This document shows, one piece after another, positions 7,066-15,508 of a stretch of DNA of 64,000 nt. Where the stretch lies: contig JAFXUD010000094.1 in assembly GCA_017535315.1 (NCBI GenBank), forward strand, positions 1 through 64,000, read 5' to 3'. Position numbers and translations under genes: made by a program. Positions within the stretch are counted from its first letter, which is position 1, and the number at the start of each line of letters is the position of its first letter. Below the pieces are notes generated by a model, which worked only from the letters and a program-made list of their open reading frames with translations, was not told the origin of the DNA and searched no databases. The DNA is from Victivallales bacterium. GTDB taxonomy: Bacteria; Verrucomicrobiota; Lentisphaeria; Oligosphaerales; Oligosphaeraceae.

Positions 7066-8301
7066 TTACACCTTTTTTCTACGAAGGATTTCCAGGAGTT
7101 CGCCGAGAGGGCAGAGGAAGCGGCACCAGGGACGCGGAAGCCAGATGGAGAGAAGCAGGGAGAGAAGGCCGATGACGAGGGCGACTATGGGGGCGGTCTG
7201 GGGGTGGAAGATGGTGAAGGCTTCGAAGTTGGCGAAGTCAAACGTGAGGCCGATGGCGATGGCGAGTAGACCGCCGAAGAGAATGGCGGTGCGAAGCATC
7301 TGGAGCCATTGGAGCAACGTTGGCGCGAGTTTGAGCTTATGCTTCTTGTTGAGTTCGCCCAGCAGTACCTGTGCGGCCCCCATCGGGCAGAGCCATGCGC
7401 AATAGTATGCTTTGCCGAAGATGATTGGCAGGAGGATGGAGAGCAGGAAAAGCAGAAGAATTGCCCATTGGGCAGCGATGGGTATGCCATTGACAAGCCA
7501 TACGGTGAATTGTGCCATGGAAAGAATCCTGCCTTGCCAGATGGCCAGGACGATGATGGAGGCAAGCAGGAGCCATATGCGCCCTTTGCCCATCAGCGAG
7601 GGACGGAAAAAGGCCACGAACGAAATGATGATCAGAATGAGAAAAACGGCATCGGAAAAGAGACGCTTCCGATTGGTCGGCGAGAGGGCAGGTGTGGTAT
7701 CTGGAGGCGGTTCCTGGGAAGATTGCTGTTCGAGTTTGACGGCGGCCATTCTGGCCTGCATGGAGCCGATGACACCTTTGCTGGAGAAGGTGGCTCCGCT
7801 AATGACATCCACCTGCTTGTCGGCGACTTGCGAAGGCAGAAGCCCATTCCATGCATCTAGGAGGCCGTTGGATTTGACGCGTTCGAAGAAGGGTGGTGTC
7901 TCCTCATTTTTCAGGGCGATTACCTTTTGGATTTTGAGGTCGGGAGCCAGGCCAATCAGAAGAGGAGTGGGACCCATGAAGCCGCTGATTTCATCGGAAT
8001 ACGGGGCGGATTTCATAAGGAGGCCCAGTAGGGACTCGCCGTTTTTCACCTCATAGATGGCATCGTCCTTGAGGACGAGTACGGTTGCTTCTGGGAAAAG
8101 CTCCTTTGCCTCTTCAAGGGTGATGACAGCGGACGGAGGCACAGGAGCCTCCTCGTTTGTGCTTTCAGGTGGTGTTTCCACCTGGGACGAAGAGGTTGGT
8201 GCCTCTTTGGAGAAAAGGGCGTTACCAAGGAACTTGGCTCTATTGATGCAGAGCAGTGCGAAGAGGAGAAGCAGGATGATGATGTCGAGTAGCTTTTTCA
8301 T
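7066..8301 (-). CDS. FMN-binding / polyferredoxin membrane protein (NosR/RnfG + NapH-like)
   Basis: A 411-aa membrane redox protein. A TM helix (~4-20) leads to an extracytoplasmic FMN-binding domain (~60-190) with DVISGATFSS, in which Thr171 fits the site for covalent FMN attachment by an ApbE-type transferase. Several further helices (~213-390) follow. Two short cysteine motifs, CAWLCP (301-306) and CRFLCP (393-398), match the CxxxCP elements of NapH/NosR membrane proteins; no full CxxCxxCxxxCP ferredoxin motif is seen. The likely role is moving electrons across the inner membrane. It overlaps the exported flavin reductase gene by 4 bp (ATGA), so they are translationally coupled. The partner and donor are unknown. 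Confidence 0.88.
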   Translation of the reverse strand: MKKLLDIIILLLLFALLCINRAKFLGNALFSKEAPTSSSQVETPPESTNEEAPVPPSAVITLEEAKELFPEATVLVLKDDAIYEVKNGESLLGLLMKSAPYSDEISGFMGPTPLLIGLAPDLKIQKVIALKNEETPPFFERVKSNGLLDAWNGLLPSQVADKQVDVISGATFSSKGVIGSMQARMAAVKLEQQSSQEPPPDTTPALSPTNRKRLFSDAVFLILIIISFVAFFRPSLMGKGRIWLLLASIIVLAIWQGRILSMAQFTVWLVNGIPIAAQWAILLLFLLSILLPIIFGKAYYCAWLCPMGAAQVLLGELNKKHKLKLAPTLLQWLQMLRTAILFGGLLAIAIGLTFDFANFEAFTIFHPQTAPIVALVIGLLSLLLSIWLPRPWCRFLCPLGELLEILRRKKV

Positions 8302-8987
8302 TTTTCCACCCTGTTTTCCTCTTTGACAAAGACATTCAGGATTTCGCCGACATATTCGGAATGGATGCCAATCTGGCGTTTTTCGTAGAAATCCTTTTGT
8401 TCAGGCAGAAGTTTGGCGGAATCGAATGGAGCTGCATAGATTTTGCGGCACTCGATGACCAGGAAGGCCTCGTCGAAAATCGGGTTGCCTGCCTCCGTGT
8501 AGTTCAAATGGAGACTAGTTTTACGGATTTTGTCACCGTCGCGTCCCGAATGGTGTCCGAGATACATCACGTCTTTCATGTGGGATTTGTTGAAGAATGT
8601 GACGGTGAAGGTGTCGTACTTTTCCAGCAGGGTGTAACTGAAACGGCTGGAGGAGACGAAGACGGTGTAGATAGGTTTGCCCCAAAGAACCCCGAGGGTG
8701 CCCCAACCGATGGTCATGGCATTGTGCTCCTCCTTGTTGCCCATGGCCAGAATGCCCTTGTAGTTGTCAATTAGGTCAATGGAGTTGTCGGTGATTTCCG
8801 ACGGGGCGATTTTCTTCCAGCCGTTGGTGGTGGGCACAGATGGCGGTGGAGCAGATTGGGCAGACTGCTGGGCGGTAGGCTCGGTGGACTCGGGGGACGT
8901 GGATTTCTTGCATAATACTGTGCAAATCAAGGCGACGAGAAGGGCGATGCAGAGAAGCTGATAAACTAGTGTCTTTTTGTCTTTCAT
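8298..8987 (-). CDS. Membrane-anchored or exported flavin reductase-like protein (flavoredoxin family)
   Basis: 229 aa. An N-terminal hydrophobic segment (~8-26) is followed by a proline/serine-rich linker (~30-50) and then a flavin reductase-like domain (~55-225) with NAMTIGWGTLGVLWGKP and SRFSYTLLEKYDTFTVTFF, the usual FMN-binding pattern. Most relatives are cytoplasmic; here the anchor and linker suggest a periplasmic location. It lies 12 bp after the epimerase and overlaps the FMN-binding membrane gene by 4 bp. It may receive electrons from that protein. There is no convincing lipobox. Confidence 0.85.
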   Translation of the reverse strand: MKDKKTLVYQLLCIALLVALICTVLCKKSTSPESTEPTAQQSAQSAPPPSVPTTNGWKKIAPSEITDNSIDLIDNYKGILAMGNKEEHNAMTIGWGTLGVLWGKPIYTVFVSSSRFSYTLLEKYDTFTVTFFNKSHMKDVMYLGHHSGRDGDKIRKTSLHLNYTEAGNPIFDEAFLVIECRKIYAAPFDSAKLLPEQKDFYEKRQIGIHSEYVGEILNVFVKEENRVEK

Positions 8988-8999
8988 AGGTAAACCTTG

Positions 9000-10082
9000 T
9001 TATCCTTTGTAGTGATGGAACCATTCGGCGAAGTGGCGCAGTCCCTCGCGGATGGGAATGGTGGGGCGGAAGTCGTAGTCGCGTTCGAGGGCGGAACTGT
9101 CGGCGAAGGTGACAGGCACGTCGCCAGGCTGCATGGGAACCAGCTTCTTGTGGGCATCGAAGTCGTAGTCTGCGGGCAGGATGCCGACGCGCAGGAGCTC
9201 CTCCTGGAGGGTGGTGATGAAGTCTAGGAGGTTTTCGGGATGGCCTCCGCCGATGTTATAGATGGCGGCTGGCGGAATGGGAAGACCGTCATCGCCTGTG
9301 GTGCGTTGTGGTGCTCCCTGCATGACGCGCCAGACACCTTCGACGATGTCATCGACGTAGGTGAAGTCGCGTTTGCAGTTACCGTAGTTGAAAATCTGGA
9401 TACATTCCCCGCGGACCAGCTTTTCGGTGGCGGAGTAATAGAACATATCGGGGCGGCCAGCGGGACCATAGACGGTGAAGAAGCGGAGGCCAGTTGCAGG
9501 TATGGAGTAGAGTTTGCTGTAGGCGTGCGCCAGAAGCTCGTTGCTTTTCTTCGTGGCTGCATAGAGTGAGACAGGGGAGTCGGTTTTATCCTCCGTTGAG
9601 AAGGGGACTTTCTTGCTGCTGCCATAGACGGAGGAACTGGAGGCATAGACGAGGTGCTCCACGCCCGTTTGTCCCCCATCGTAGGAGTGTCGGCAGGCTT
9701 CCAGGATGTTGTAGAAGCCAATGAGGTTGGATTCGATATAAACGTCGGGGTGGTCGATGGAGTAGCGCACACCTGCCTGTGCGGCGAGGTTCACGACGAC
9801 GGAGGGTTTGTGTTCTGCGAAGATTCCGTCAATGAATGGCTTGTCCGCGATATTTCCCTTGAGGAAGAACCATTGTGCAGCAGAGTTTTTTGCTCTGGTC
9901 TGGATGTTCTGAAGGCGGTGCTCTTTGAGGGCGGGGGTGTAGTAGTTATTGACGGAATCCACCCCGATAATTTTCATAGTCAAGCCAGAGGAAAGCAGGC
10001 GTTGGACAAGGGCGGCTCCAATGAAGCCTGCTGCACCCGTTACAAGGATTGTTTTGTGGGATAGTTCAAGGTGTTGTTTCAT
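9000..10082 (-). CDS. NAD-dependent UDP-sugar epimerase (UDP-glucuronate 4-epimerase-like)
   Basis: Extended short-chain dehydrogenase, 360 aa from ATG 10082. The Rossmann motif GAAGFIG, the SSSSVYG segment and the catalytic YAATKKSNE (YxxxK) are visible. The pattern YSIDHPDVYIESNLIGFYNI and the size match UDP-glucuronate/GalA C4-epimerases that feed capsule or LPS synthesis. A longer reading from 10244 adds 54 residues with no domain and was rejected. It is co-directional with upstream glycosyltransferases (179-bp gap) and with the downstream redox pair. Confidence 0.9.
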   Translation of the reverse strand: MKQHLELSHKTILVTGAAGFIGAALVQRLLSSGLTMKIIGVDSVNNYYTPALKEHRLQNIQTRAKNSAAQWFFLKGNIADKPFIDGIFAEHKPSVVVNLAAQAGVRYSIDHPDVYIESNLIGFYNILEACRHSYDGGQTGVEHLVYASSSSVYGSSKKVPFSTEDKTDSPVSLYAATKKSNELLAHAYSKLYSIPATGLRFFTVYGPAGRPDMFYYSATEKLVRGECIQIFNYGNCKRDFTYVDDIVEGVWRVMQGAPQRTTGDDGLPIPPAAIYNIGGGHPENLLDFITTLQEELLRVGILPADYDFDAHKKLVPMQPGDVPVTFADSSALERDYDFRPTIPIREGLRHFAEWFHHYKG

Positions 10083-10261
10083 AGTTGCTAGAAGTGAAGT
10101 TTTCCAATTAGTGCAAAAAAAGGATGTCGCCTTCGTGGAGACCTCTACATGTGGTGAGGTATCCGCCTGTGATGGATGGAGATAGGTACATCTTGATGAA
10201 CTGAAGTTGTGGAAAGACAGTAATGATTTAATGTAGTCAAACATCCTTGATAATCAACTGG

Positions 10262-11254
10262 TCATAATCGTGATGCCAGTGACCTGAAGTACAGGTAGCA
10301 TTGGATTGCCAAGGAATAGATGTTGCCAGGATGGGGGGTGCGGATGCCCAATTTGTGGGGTATGGAGAAGGTTCTGCCTGTCAGTTCAAGCATGAGCTTG
10401 TGGAAGGCCTCGCGATGGGGCTTCGCCTTGTCAAGCCAGGCGGCGCGGATTCTGTGTGGGTCGGGCGGGTTAGCTGACCAGTAGGCTATTCCTTCGGCGA
10501 TAGCTTCGGGAGTTGGTTCCACATTTTTCACGAACTCGTCTGGGAAAAGCACATCCCGACCACCGAGGGCGGGAGTATTGACGAGGGGCAGGCCACAGAG
10601 AAAGTACTCGGCTGACGCAAAGCAGGCTCCTTCGCTCGCCGACAGTGCGAGGCCGCATTTTGCCTTGGCGAGATATTCGGAAATCCTTGCGCCAGAAAAG
10701 TATGGAATCCAGGTAGATGCTGCGTATTTCTGATGGATACCATCGGCATAATCACGTTCCTCCTTGCGGACGTTTGCGCCCAGCAACAGCAGCTTTGGAG
10801 CGAGGTCCGTTGGAAGCAGACCATGCCGTTTGAATGGCGTGAGACGCGCGATGTAGGCGGCTTCAAAAGGGCGTTTCCCGTAGAAGGGACGGTAGCGCCT
10901 TTCGTCCAGAAAGACGTTCTGGTTAATAAAGTGAGTGTCAGCACCGTGGGCATGGATGGCCTGGTTTTCTTTTTCGTTATTGCAGAGTACGATGATTTGT
11001 GGCTTGCCGTCAGCGGAAGCCAGGAACTCTGTGACGAGTCTGCCCAGGTGGGCGGCGGGTTCTGGGGTTTCATGCTCAAAGCCGATTTGAAGCAAGATGA
11101 GGGTATTGGGATTTGAACGGCAAAAGAGTGTGAAATCGTCTTTGAACTTCTCGAAATCAAACTCAAAGGCTGTCAGGACACAGCGTGGTTTGGAGAGCAG
11201 CATCGCGACACGGTTTTCACGCAACAGCTTCTCAAATGACGGGGATATTTCCAT
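10262..11254 (-). CDS. Glycosyltransferase, GT4-like (GT-B fold)
   Basis: 330 aa. The C-terminal half has the GT-B signature region SASEGACFASAEYFLCGLP followed by VNTPALGGRD, the usual E-x(7)-E-like donor nucleotide-sugar site. The N-terminal half is divergent and shorter than usual. It lies in the minus-strand polysaccharide cluster, 37 bp after the GT-C-like membrane protein. Donor and acceptor are not predictable from sequence. Confidence 0.8.
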   Translation of the reverse strand: MEISPSFEKLLRENRVAMLLSKPRCVLTAFEFDFEKFKDDFTLFCRSNPNTLILLQIGFEHETPEPAAHLGRLVTEFLASADGKPQIIVLCNNEKENQAIHAHGADTHFINQNVFLDERRYRPFYGKRPFEAAYIARLTPFKRHGLLPTDLAPKLLLLGANVRKEERDYADGIHQKYAASTWIPYFSGARISEYLAKAKCGLALSASEGACFASAEYFLCGLPLVNTPALGGRDVLFPDEFVKNVEPTPEAIAEGIAYWSANPPDPHRIRAAWLDKAKPHREAFHKLMLELTGRTFSIPHKLGIRTPHPGNIYSLAIQCYLYFRSLASRL

Positions 11255-11291
11255 ATGTGAATCCTAAAGTACTTGTTGCAAAGTTGTTTCT

Positions 11292-13028
11292 TCACGCATG
11301 AAATGGCGAAGTGGGTTGTTTCCACTGTCTGCGCCATTTTACGATGCAGAAGACGAGAAGAATGCTTACGGACACGAGCGATATGGCTTGGGAAAGGCGT
11401 TGCAAACGGGTAGCCTTGTAGCAGACACGGATGATGCCGTTTGTGCACTCGCGTGGAATATGGACAGAGAGGAGCTTGTTCGGCCCCAGACCGACTTTCA
11501 GGTTTTGAGTTGTGCCTTCCATTTGCAATTGGGCAGCATAACCATAGTAGGGTACAAGTGGCAATTCCACATCGTTGTCCGTTGTGTTGCCAGAGAAAGA
11601 AAGCTGGAGAAGATTGGTTTGGGGACGAGATAACACGATGTCGAGCGGATGGGAAGACATGGCTACGTCGCCTCGGAGACGGATCTCCTTGTCGAGCAGG
11701 CCGTCTTTGACGAGGTAGTGCAATCCGCTGGCCTCCTGGGGACGGCCAATACGGTAGTTTTTTGTGATGTCATGCTCGGAAATGCGCGCCGCATAGAAGT
11801 AGCCGACATTGACGAACCAGGCGAAGGCCGCTCCAAAGATGACAAGCCAGACCCAGCTACGTTCATGTGAATGGTCCTGGCCGACAAGCATCGGGAGCAC
11901 TAGTCCACATCCAAAGGCCAGAAACGCTGTGGCGGGGCCGAAGAAACGCCAGGGGAACTGGATGACGGCCAACGGTTTGGCCCACCCTTGCCAGGAGGGC
12001 ATATCAGTTGCCATCAAGAGGCAGCAGAAGCCGGCAATCAATATCATGTCGCGGAAGTGCTCGCTTGGTGTGCGCCTGAGGGCTGGCAGTCTGAAGCGCT
12101 GCAAGGCGACGATAACCATCATGGTACCGATGCCAGCTGGATACCAATAATCCATCTTGCTGGTGGGAATCTCCAAAACGAGTTTCAAGAAGGGCATGCA
12201 GCGTTCAAGGATGTTCTCGTTTTTTTCATATTCGATGATGAAATTGAGATGGGAGAACTGTTCGATTGTTGGCAGAAGATAGGCCATCCCGACAAGAATC
12301 GTCGGGATGGGGGAGATTGCCAGAAAGAGAATGCGCCGTGGTTCGCGCAGAAAATGGACGACATTGAATGAAAAAAACACGGCGCAGACGACAGCCATTA
12401 TAAAAAGCGACAGACTGTGTGCACAGACTAGTCCAGCAAAGCCCAAGGACAGATACCAGAATTTTCGAGGGTCGCCCAGAGTGATTTCATAGAGGCCCAG
12501 GATGATCCATGGCATGAAGATGAAGAAGCAGCACTCTCCAAATGCCTCTCGGATGAAGAGATCAGATGCGATATAGCTGCTCCAACTGTAGAGAATAGCT
12601 GTGATGAAAGCCCCAAAACAGGAGGCGGATAGCTTCCGCGCACAATAGTACGCGCTGAAGGCAATGCCCAACAGTCCTATGACGATTAAGCATTTATAGG
12701 CAGCAACTATACCAATTCCACATCGCATGAGTAAGAGGGCAGGGTACAGGAAGAGGTCTGGATAGAAGAGCCCCGTGGCATATCCATAACCGCCCAATGC
12801 CTCATGGTTGATCATGGATGGAAACTCGCCAAGACGCAAGTTGACGTCCATCGCGTGCAGGCGTGATAGGTGGTAGTACAGATCATGCCCGCTTGGAAGA
12901 CCTGGCATGAGCAGGGGAAGAAGCCCTCCGAGGACGAGTACACCCAGCAGCATGGGATAAAAACGCTGTGGGGTCAAGCGCTTATATAGGCTGTCAAAAA
13001 GGTTGTTTGTGGAGTCGATGATGTTCAT
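11292..13028 (-). CDS. Polytopic membrane protein, 6-PTPS-related / GT-C glycosyltransferase-like
   Basis: 578 aa with about 11 hydrophobic helices. After the first helix comes GLPSGHDLYYHLSR and FPSMINHEALGGYGYATG, matching PTPS-related/YfhO-like membrane proteins thought to be GT-C transferases using polyprenyl-linked sugars. The acidic/His pair in GHDLYYH is a candidate active site. The ATG at 13028 overlaps the stop of the upstream GtrB-like gene (ATGA). That gene makes polyprenyl-phosphate sugars, so the two probably form a donor/transfer pair. Confidence 0.8.
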   Translation of the reverse strand: MNIIDSTNNLFDSLYKRLTPQRFYPMLLGVLVLGGLLPLLMPGLPSGHDLYYHLSRLHAMDVNLRLGEFPSMINHEALGGYGYATGLFYPDLFLYPALLLMRCGIGIVAAYKCLIVIGLLGIAFSAYYCARKLSASCFGAFITAILYSWSSYIASDLFIREAFGECCFFIFMPWIILGLYEITLGDPRKFWYLSLGFAGLVCAHSLSLFIMAVVCAVFFSFNVVHFLREPRRILFLAISPIPTILVGMAYLLPTIEQFSHLNFIIEYEKNENILERCMPFLKLVLEIPTSKMDYWYPAGIGTMMVIVALQRFRLPALRRTPSEHFRDMILIAGFCCLLMATDMPSWQGWAKPLAVIQFPWRFFGPATAFLAFGCGLVLPMLVGQDHSHERSWVWLVIFGAAFAWFVNVGYFYAARISEHDITKNYRIGRPQEASGLHYLVKDGLLDKEIRLRGDVAMSSHPLDIVLSRPQTNLLQLSFSGNTTDNDVELPLVPYYGYAAQLQMEGTTQNLKVGLGPNKLLSVHIPRECTNGIIRVCYKATRLQRLSQAISLVSVSILLVFCIVKWRRQWKQPTSPFHA

Positions 13029-14002
13029 ATATCCTCTTGCTGCTTTTCCCAGGTCCTGTTGCTGATGATTACACGCGGCCTTGACTTGGACTCGAGATAG
13101 GCCTTTCCAACATATTCGCCTACAATGCCGATGGCGGTCAGGTTGAGGCCGCTGAGGAATGCCATAGCGGAAAGGATGAGGGCTGTGTTGTTGCAGAAAA
13201 GATGGAACAGGGATAAAAGCAGTAAGACGAGTAGCGCCACCAGGCCGAGGCACGTCAACAGAATGCCGCTTCCTAAAACAAGGCGAATGGGACGGATGGA
13301 GAGGCTGGTGATACCATCGCCAGCGAAGGCCAGCATCTTAAAGACACCGTAATGGGATTCGCCAGCAAGGCGTTTCTCCCGCTTGTATGATACCTGGGCG
13401 CTCTGGAAGCCGATGAGCGGAATCAAGCCGCGCAGATAGAGATTCACCTCGCGATAGCGAGAGAGTGCGTCAATGGCACGAATGGAGAGCAGTCGGTAGT
13501 CGGCGTGGTTGAAAACAGCGGCCACTCCCATGGCAGCCTGAAGGTGGTAGAAGCACTCTGCTGTAAAACGCTTGAAGAAGGAGTCAGAGGAGCGGTCGCT
13601 GCGGACACCATAAACGACATCGGCGCCTTTTTCATATTCATCCAGCATGGCTGCAAAGGCGTGGACATCGTCCTGCCCGTCGCAATCGATTGTGATTGTC
13701 ACGTCGCAACCCAGTGTGCGCGCTTCCATCAAGCCCGCCCAGAGAGCGCACTGGTGTCCTCGGTTTCGGCTTTGGCGGATGCCGATGAAGCGGTTGTTAC
13801 TCTTTGCTAGATCGACGATGGTCTGCCAAGTGGCATCCGTGCTCCCGTCATCCACGAAAAGGACGCGGCTGTCAGGCGAAATTCTGGTTGACTCCACCAG
13901 AGCCGCCATCTCATCTGCAAACAGGACATTTGAGACAGGCAGCATTTGTTCCTCGTTATAGCAGGGGACGACAACAATCAATTTGGGAGGATGGGCTGAC
14001 AT
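13025..14002 (-). CDS. GtrB/DPM1-like polyprenyl-phosphate glycosyltransferase (GT2)
   Basis: 325 aa. The N-terminal GT2 domain has VVPCYNEEQ, FVDDGSTDATW and ITIDCDGQDD. Two C-terminal TM helices (~232-255 and ~268-290) and the tail GEYVGKAYLESKSRPRVI are typical of bactoprenol glucosyltransferases. It would load a sugar on undecaprenyl phosphate at the inner face of the membrane. A TTG at 14020 overlaps the previous stop as TTGA and could be the real start (6 more residues). ATG 14002 is used here; neither has a good Shine-Dalgarno. Confidence 0.92.
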   Translation of the reverse strand: MSAHPPKLIVVVPCYNEEQMLPVSNVLFADEMAALVESTRISPDSRVLFVDDGSTDATWQTIVDLAKSNNRFIGIRQSRNRGHQCALWAGLMEARTLGCDVTITIDCDGQDDVHAFAAMLDEYEKGADVVYGVRSDRSSDSFFKRFTAECFYHLQAAMGVAAVFNHADYRLLSIRAIDALSRYREVNLYLRGLIPLIGFQSAQVSYKREKRLAGESHYGVFKMLAFAGDGITSLSIRPIRLVLGSGILLTCLGLVALLVLLLLSLFHLFCNNTALILSAMAFLSGLNLTAIGIVGEYVGKAYLESKSRPRVIISNRTWEKQQEDI

Positions 14003-14016
14003 AGATAATATGGGGG

Positions 14017-15120
14017 TCAACGGTTTCCTGTCAAAGCCTTGTAGAGCTTTGGAAGGTAACGGTCAAGAACAAAAGCGAATGAGATTGAAATAGCAGAAGT
14101 GACCGAAAAACGCAAAACATATATCAGAAAATCGTTGTCCAGCAGATACCTTTTCAGAAGGTTGCATGCCTTTTGGCAGAACAACATGTTGAGAATCGCG
14201 TAATGGGATGCGAAGATGAAAAAAGAGTACCCCAGAACACGCATGGATTCCATTTTATCTCTCATGGGGAAGAGGTCATATAGGCACCATAACGCAGCAC
14301 ATCCTACGATGAAGGAAAGATGCAGCATGATAAAGCTGATCTCCTTGCCAAAAAGACTATATGGCCAGGCCAACGCGAACCACAAAAGGCATAGAATGGC
14401 TGATAACCACACTGTCTTTTTATGATTGTCCGTCACTTGAATGGGGTAGCGTTTCAGATAGATGCCTAGGGAGAAGAAAAGAAGCCCTTTGAAAGAAAAA
14501 CCAGTCTGGAAAAACTGCCACAAGGGACGTTGTATCATAAAATGGGACAGATAGAAGAATAATGCGATGACAAGAAAAAGGACACTAGTAAGTTTCCTTT
14601 TCAGAATCGCAAACAAAAAGGGAGAGATAAGGACAAGAAGCATAAGATTTCGAACATACCAGAGTGGGCCGTCGGCAGGAAACAGGAACATGTCAAAACC
14701 AAAAATACGAAATGGATTTTGCCAGGATGTCAAGGGCAGGACAAGGCAGGTGTTGTCATGAAGCGGCCGCCCTGCCAGATGATTGCCATAGATGGTGAAG
14801 GCAATATACGTCAGGGTGTAAATGATGCACCAGTAACAATAAGGCTTCATTAATGAACTAAGGCGTTTCTTAACAAGTTGCGAATAGGGCACCTGATTGT
14901 CATATTGGTGTGCAAGAAAATAGCCTGATACAACAAAGAAATAGGGTACGCCAACTCCACAGAGGCCTATCGAAAAAAACTTCTCAATTATCAGAGCTGT
15001 CGAATCGGAAGATTCAGGTGAATTACCAGTATAGGCGTGTAGCAATACGACAAGAAGTGCATTGAAAAACGAAAGCCCCTTGATTTTCAGGCTTAGGGAC
15101 TTTGATATTGGAATGGACAT
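14017..15120 (-). CDS. Acyltransferase family 3 membrane protein
   Basis: 367 aa with about 10 TM helices, the Acyl_transf_3 (OafA/WecH-like) fold. Characteristic are FFNALLVVLLHAY near the start (the histidine is the conserved catalytic candidate) and GVPYFFVVSGYFLAH. It probably O-acetylates a sugar residue of the polysaccharide. First gene of the leftward cluster; AGGAT lies upstream of the ATG. Confidence 0.9.
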   Translation of the reverse strand: MSIPISKSLSLKIKGLSFFNALLVVLLHAYTGNSPESSDSTALIIEKFFSIGLCGVGVPYFFVVSGYFLAHQYDNQVPYSQLVKKRLSSLMKPYCYWCIIYTLTYIAFTIYGNHLAGRPLHDNTCLVLPLTSWQNPFRIFGFDMFLFPADGPLWYVRNLMLLVLISPFLFAILKRKLTSVLFLVIALFFYLSHFMIQRPLWQFFQTGFSFKGLLFFSLGIYLKRYPIQVTDNHKKTVWLSAILCLLWFALAWPYSLFGKEISFIMLHLSFIVGCAALWCLYDLFPMRDKMESMRVLGYSFFIFASHYAILNMLFCQKACNLLKRYLLDNDFLIYVLRFSVTSAISISFAFVLDRYLPKLYKALTGNR

Positions 15121-15327
15121 GTCAAGTTGTATCCTGGAATTCAGATGAAAAACAGTTAAAGCAAAAAGGCGGAGAGCTAACCTGTCAACTCATCCTATTG
15201 CAGCATATTAGGAAGTATTCTCCAAAACATAATATCACCACAAGACAATGAGTTCTATACTTTAATTTATCTGTGGTTCTTAGAAAATCAACCCGAATGG
15301 TGGTTTATCATTCGTTGAACAGTCCCA

Positions 15328-15351
15328 ATATTGGAGGTTTACCTCCGATAT
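15328..15351. promoter_or_regulatory. 24-bp dyad, candidate operator
   Basis: ATATTGGAGGT and ACCTCCGATAT flank a TT centre, giving ATAT and GGAGGT arms with one mismatched pair. It lies upstream of the rightward promoter and between divergent genes, a typical place for a regulator site. The binding protein is unknown. Confidence 0.5.
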
Positions 15352-15411
15352 GTACAGTGTGGAAATAAACAGAGACACCGTTTTTGCCATCGCTATTTGA
15401 AGCAAGGTGGC

Positions 15412-15439
15412 TTGACTTCGTGGGAGAGACATCTATAAT
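15412..15439 (+). promoter_or_regulatory. Sigma-70-like promoter for the 15509 gene
   Basis: TTGACT (15412-15417), 16-bp spacer, TATAAT (15434-15439). Its distance to the ATG at 15509 gives a leader of about 65 nt. Confidence 0.7.
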
Positions 15440-15508
15440 AATTGAAGGCATTTGACATTTTGAGTTAAGATATGGGAAATGCCCCTGTAGTAGAATTACC
15501 TTACAAGA

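Larger units (their letters stand above)
15121..15508. other. 388-bp divergent intergenic region
   Basis: Non-coding, AT-rich spacer between the leftward cluster starting at 15120 and the rightward gene at 15509. It holds a 24-bp dyad (15328-15351) and a rightward promoter (15412-15439). A possible leftward -35 TTGACA (complement of 15183-15188) lacks a good -10. Nothing else is recognised. Confidence 0.7.

Noticed and set aside
10083-10244. 54-residue N-terminal extension of the epimerase
   Set aside because: Epimerases of this type begin close to the GAAGFIG motif; the extension has no domain or signal.
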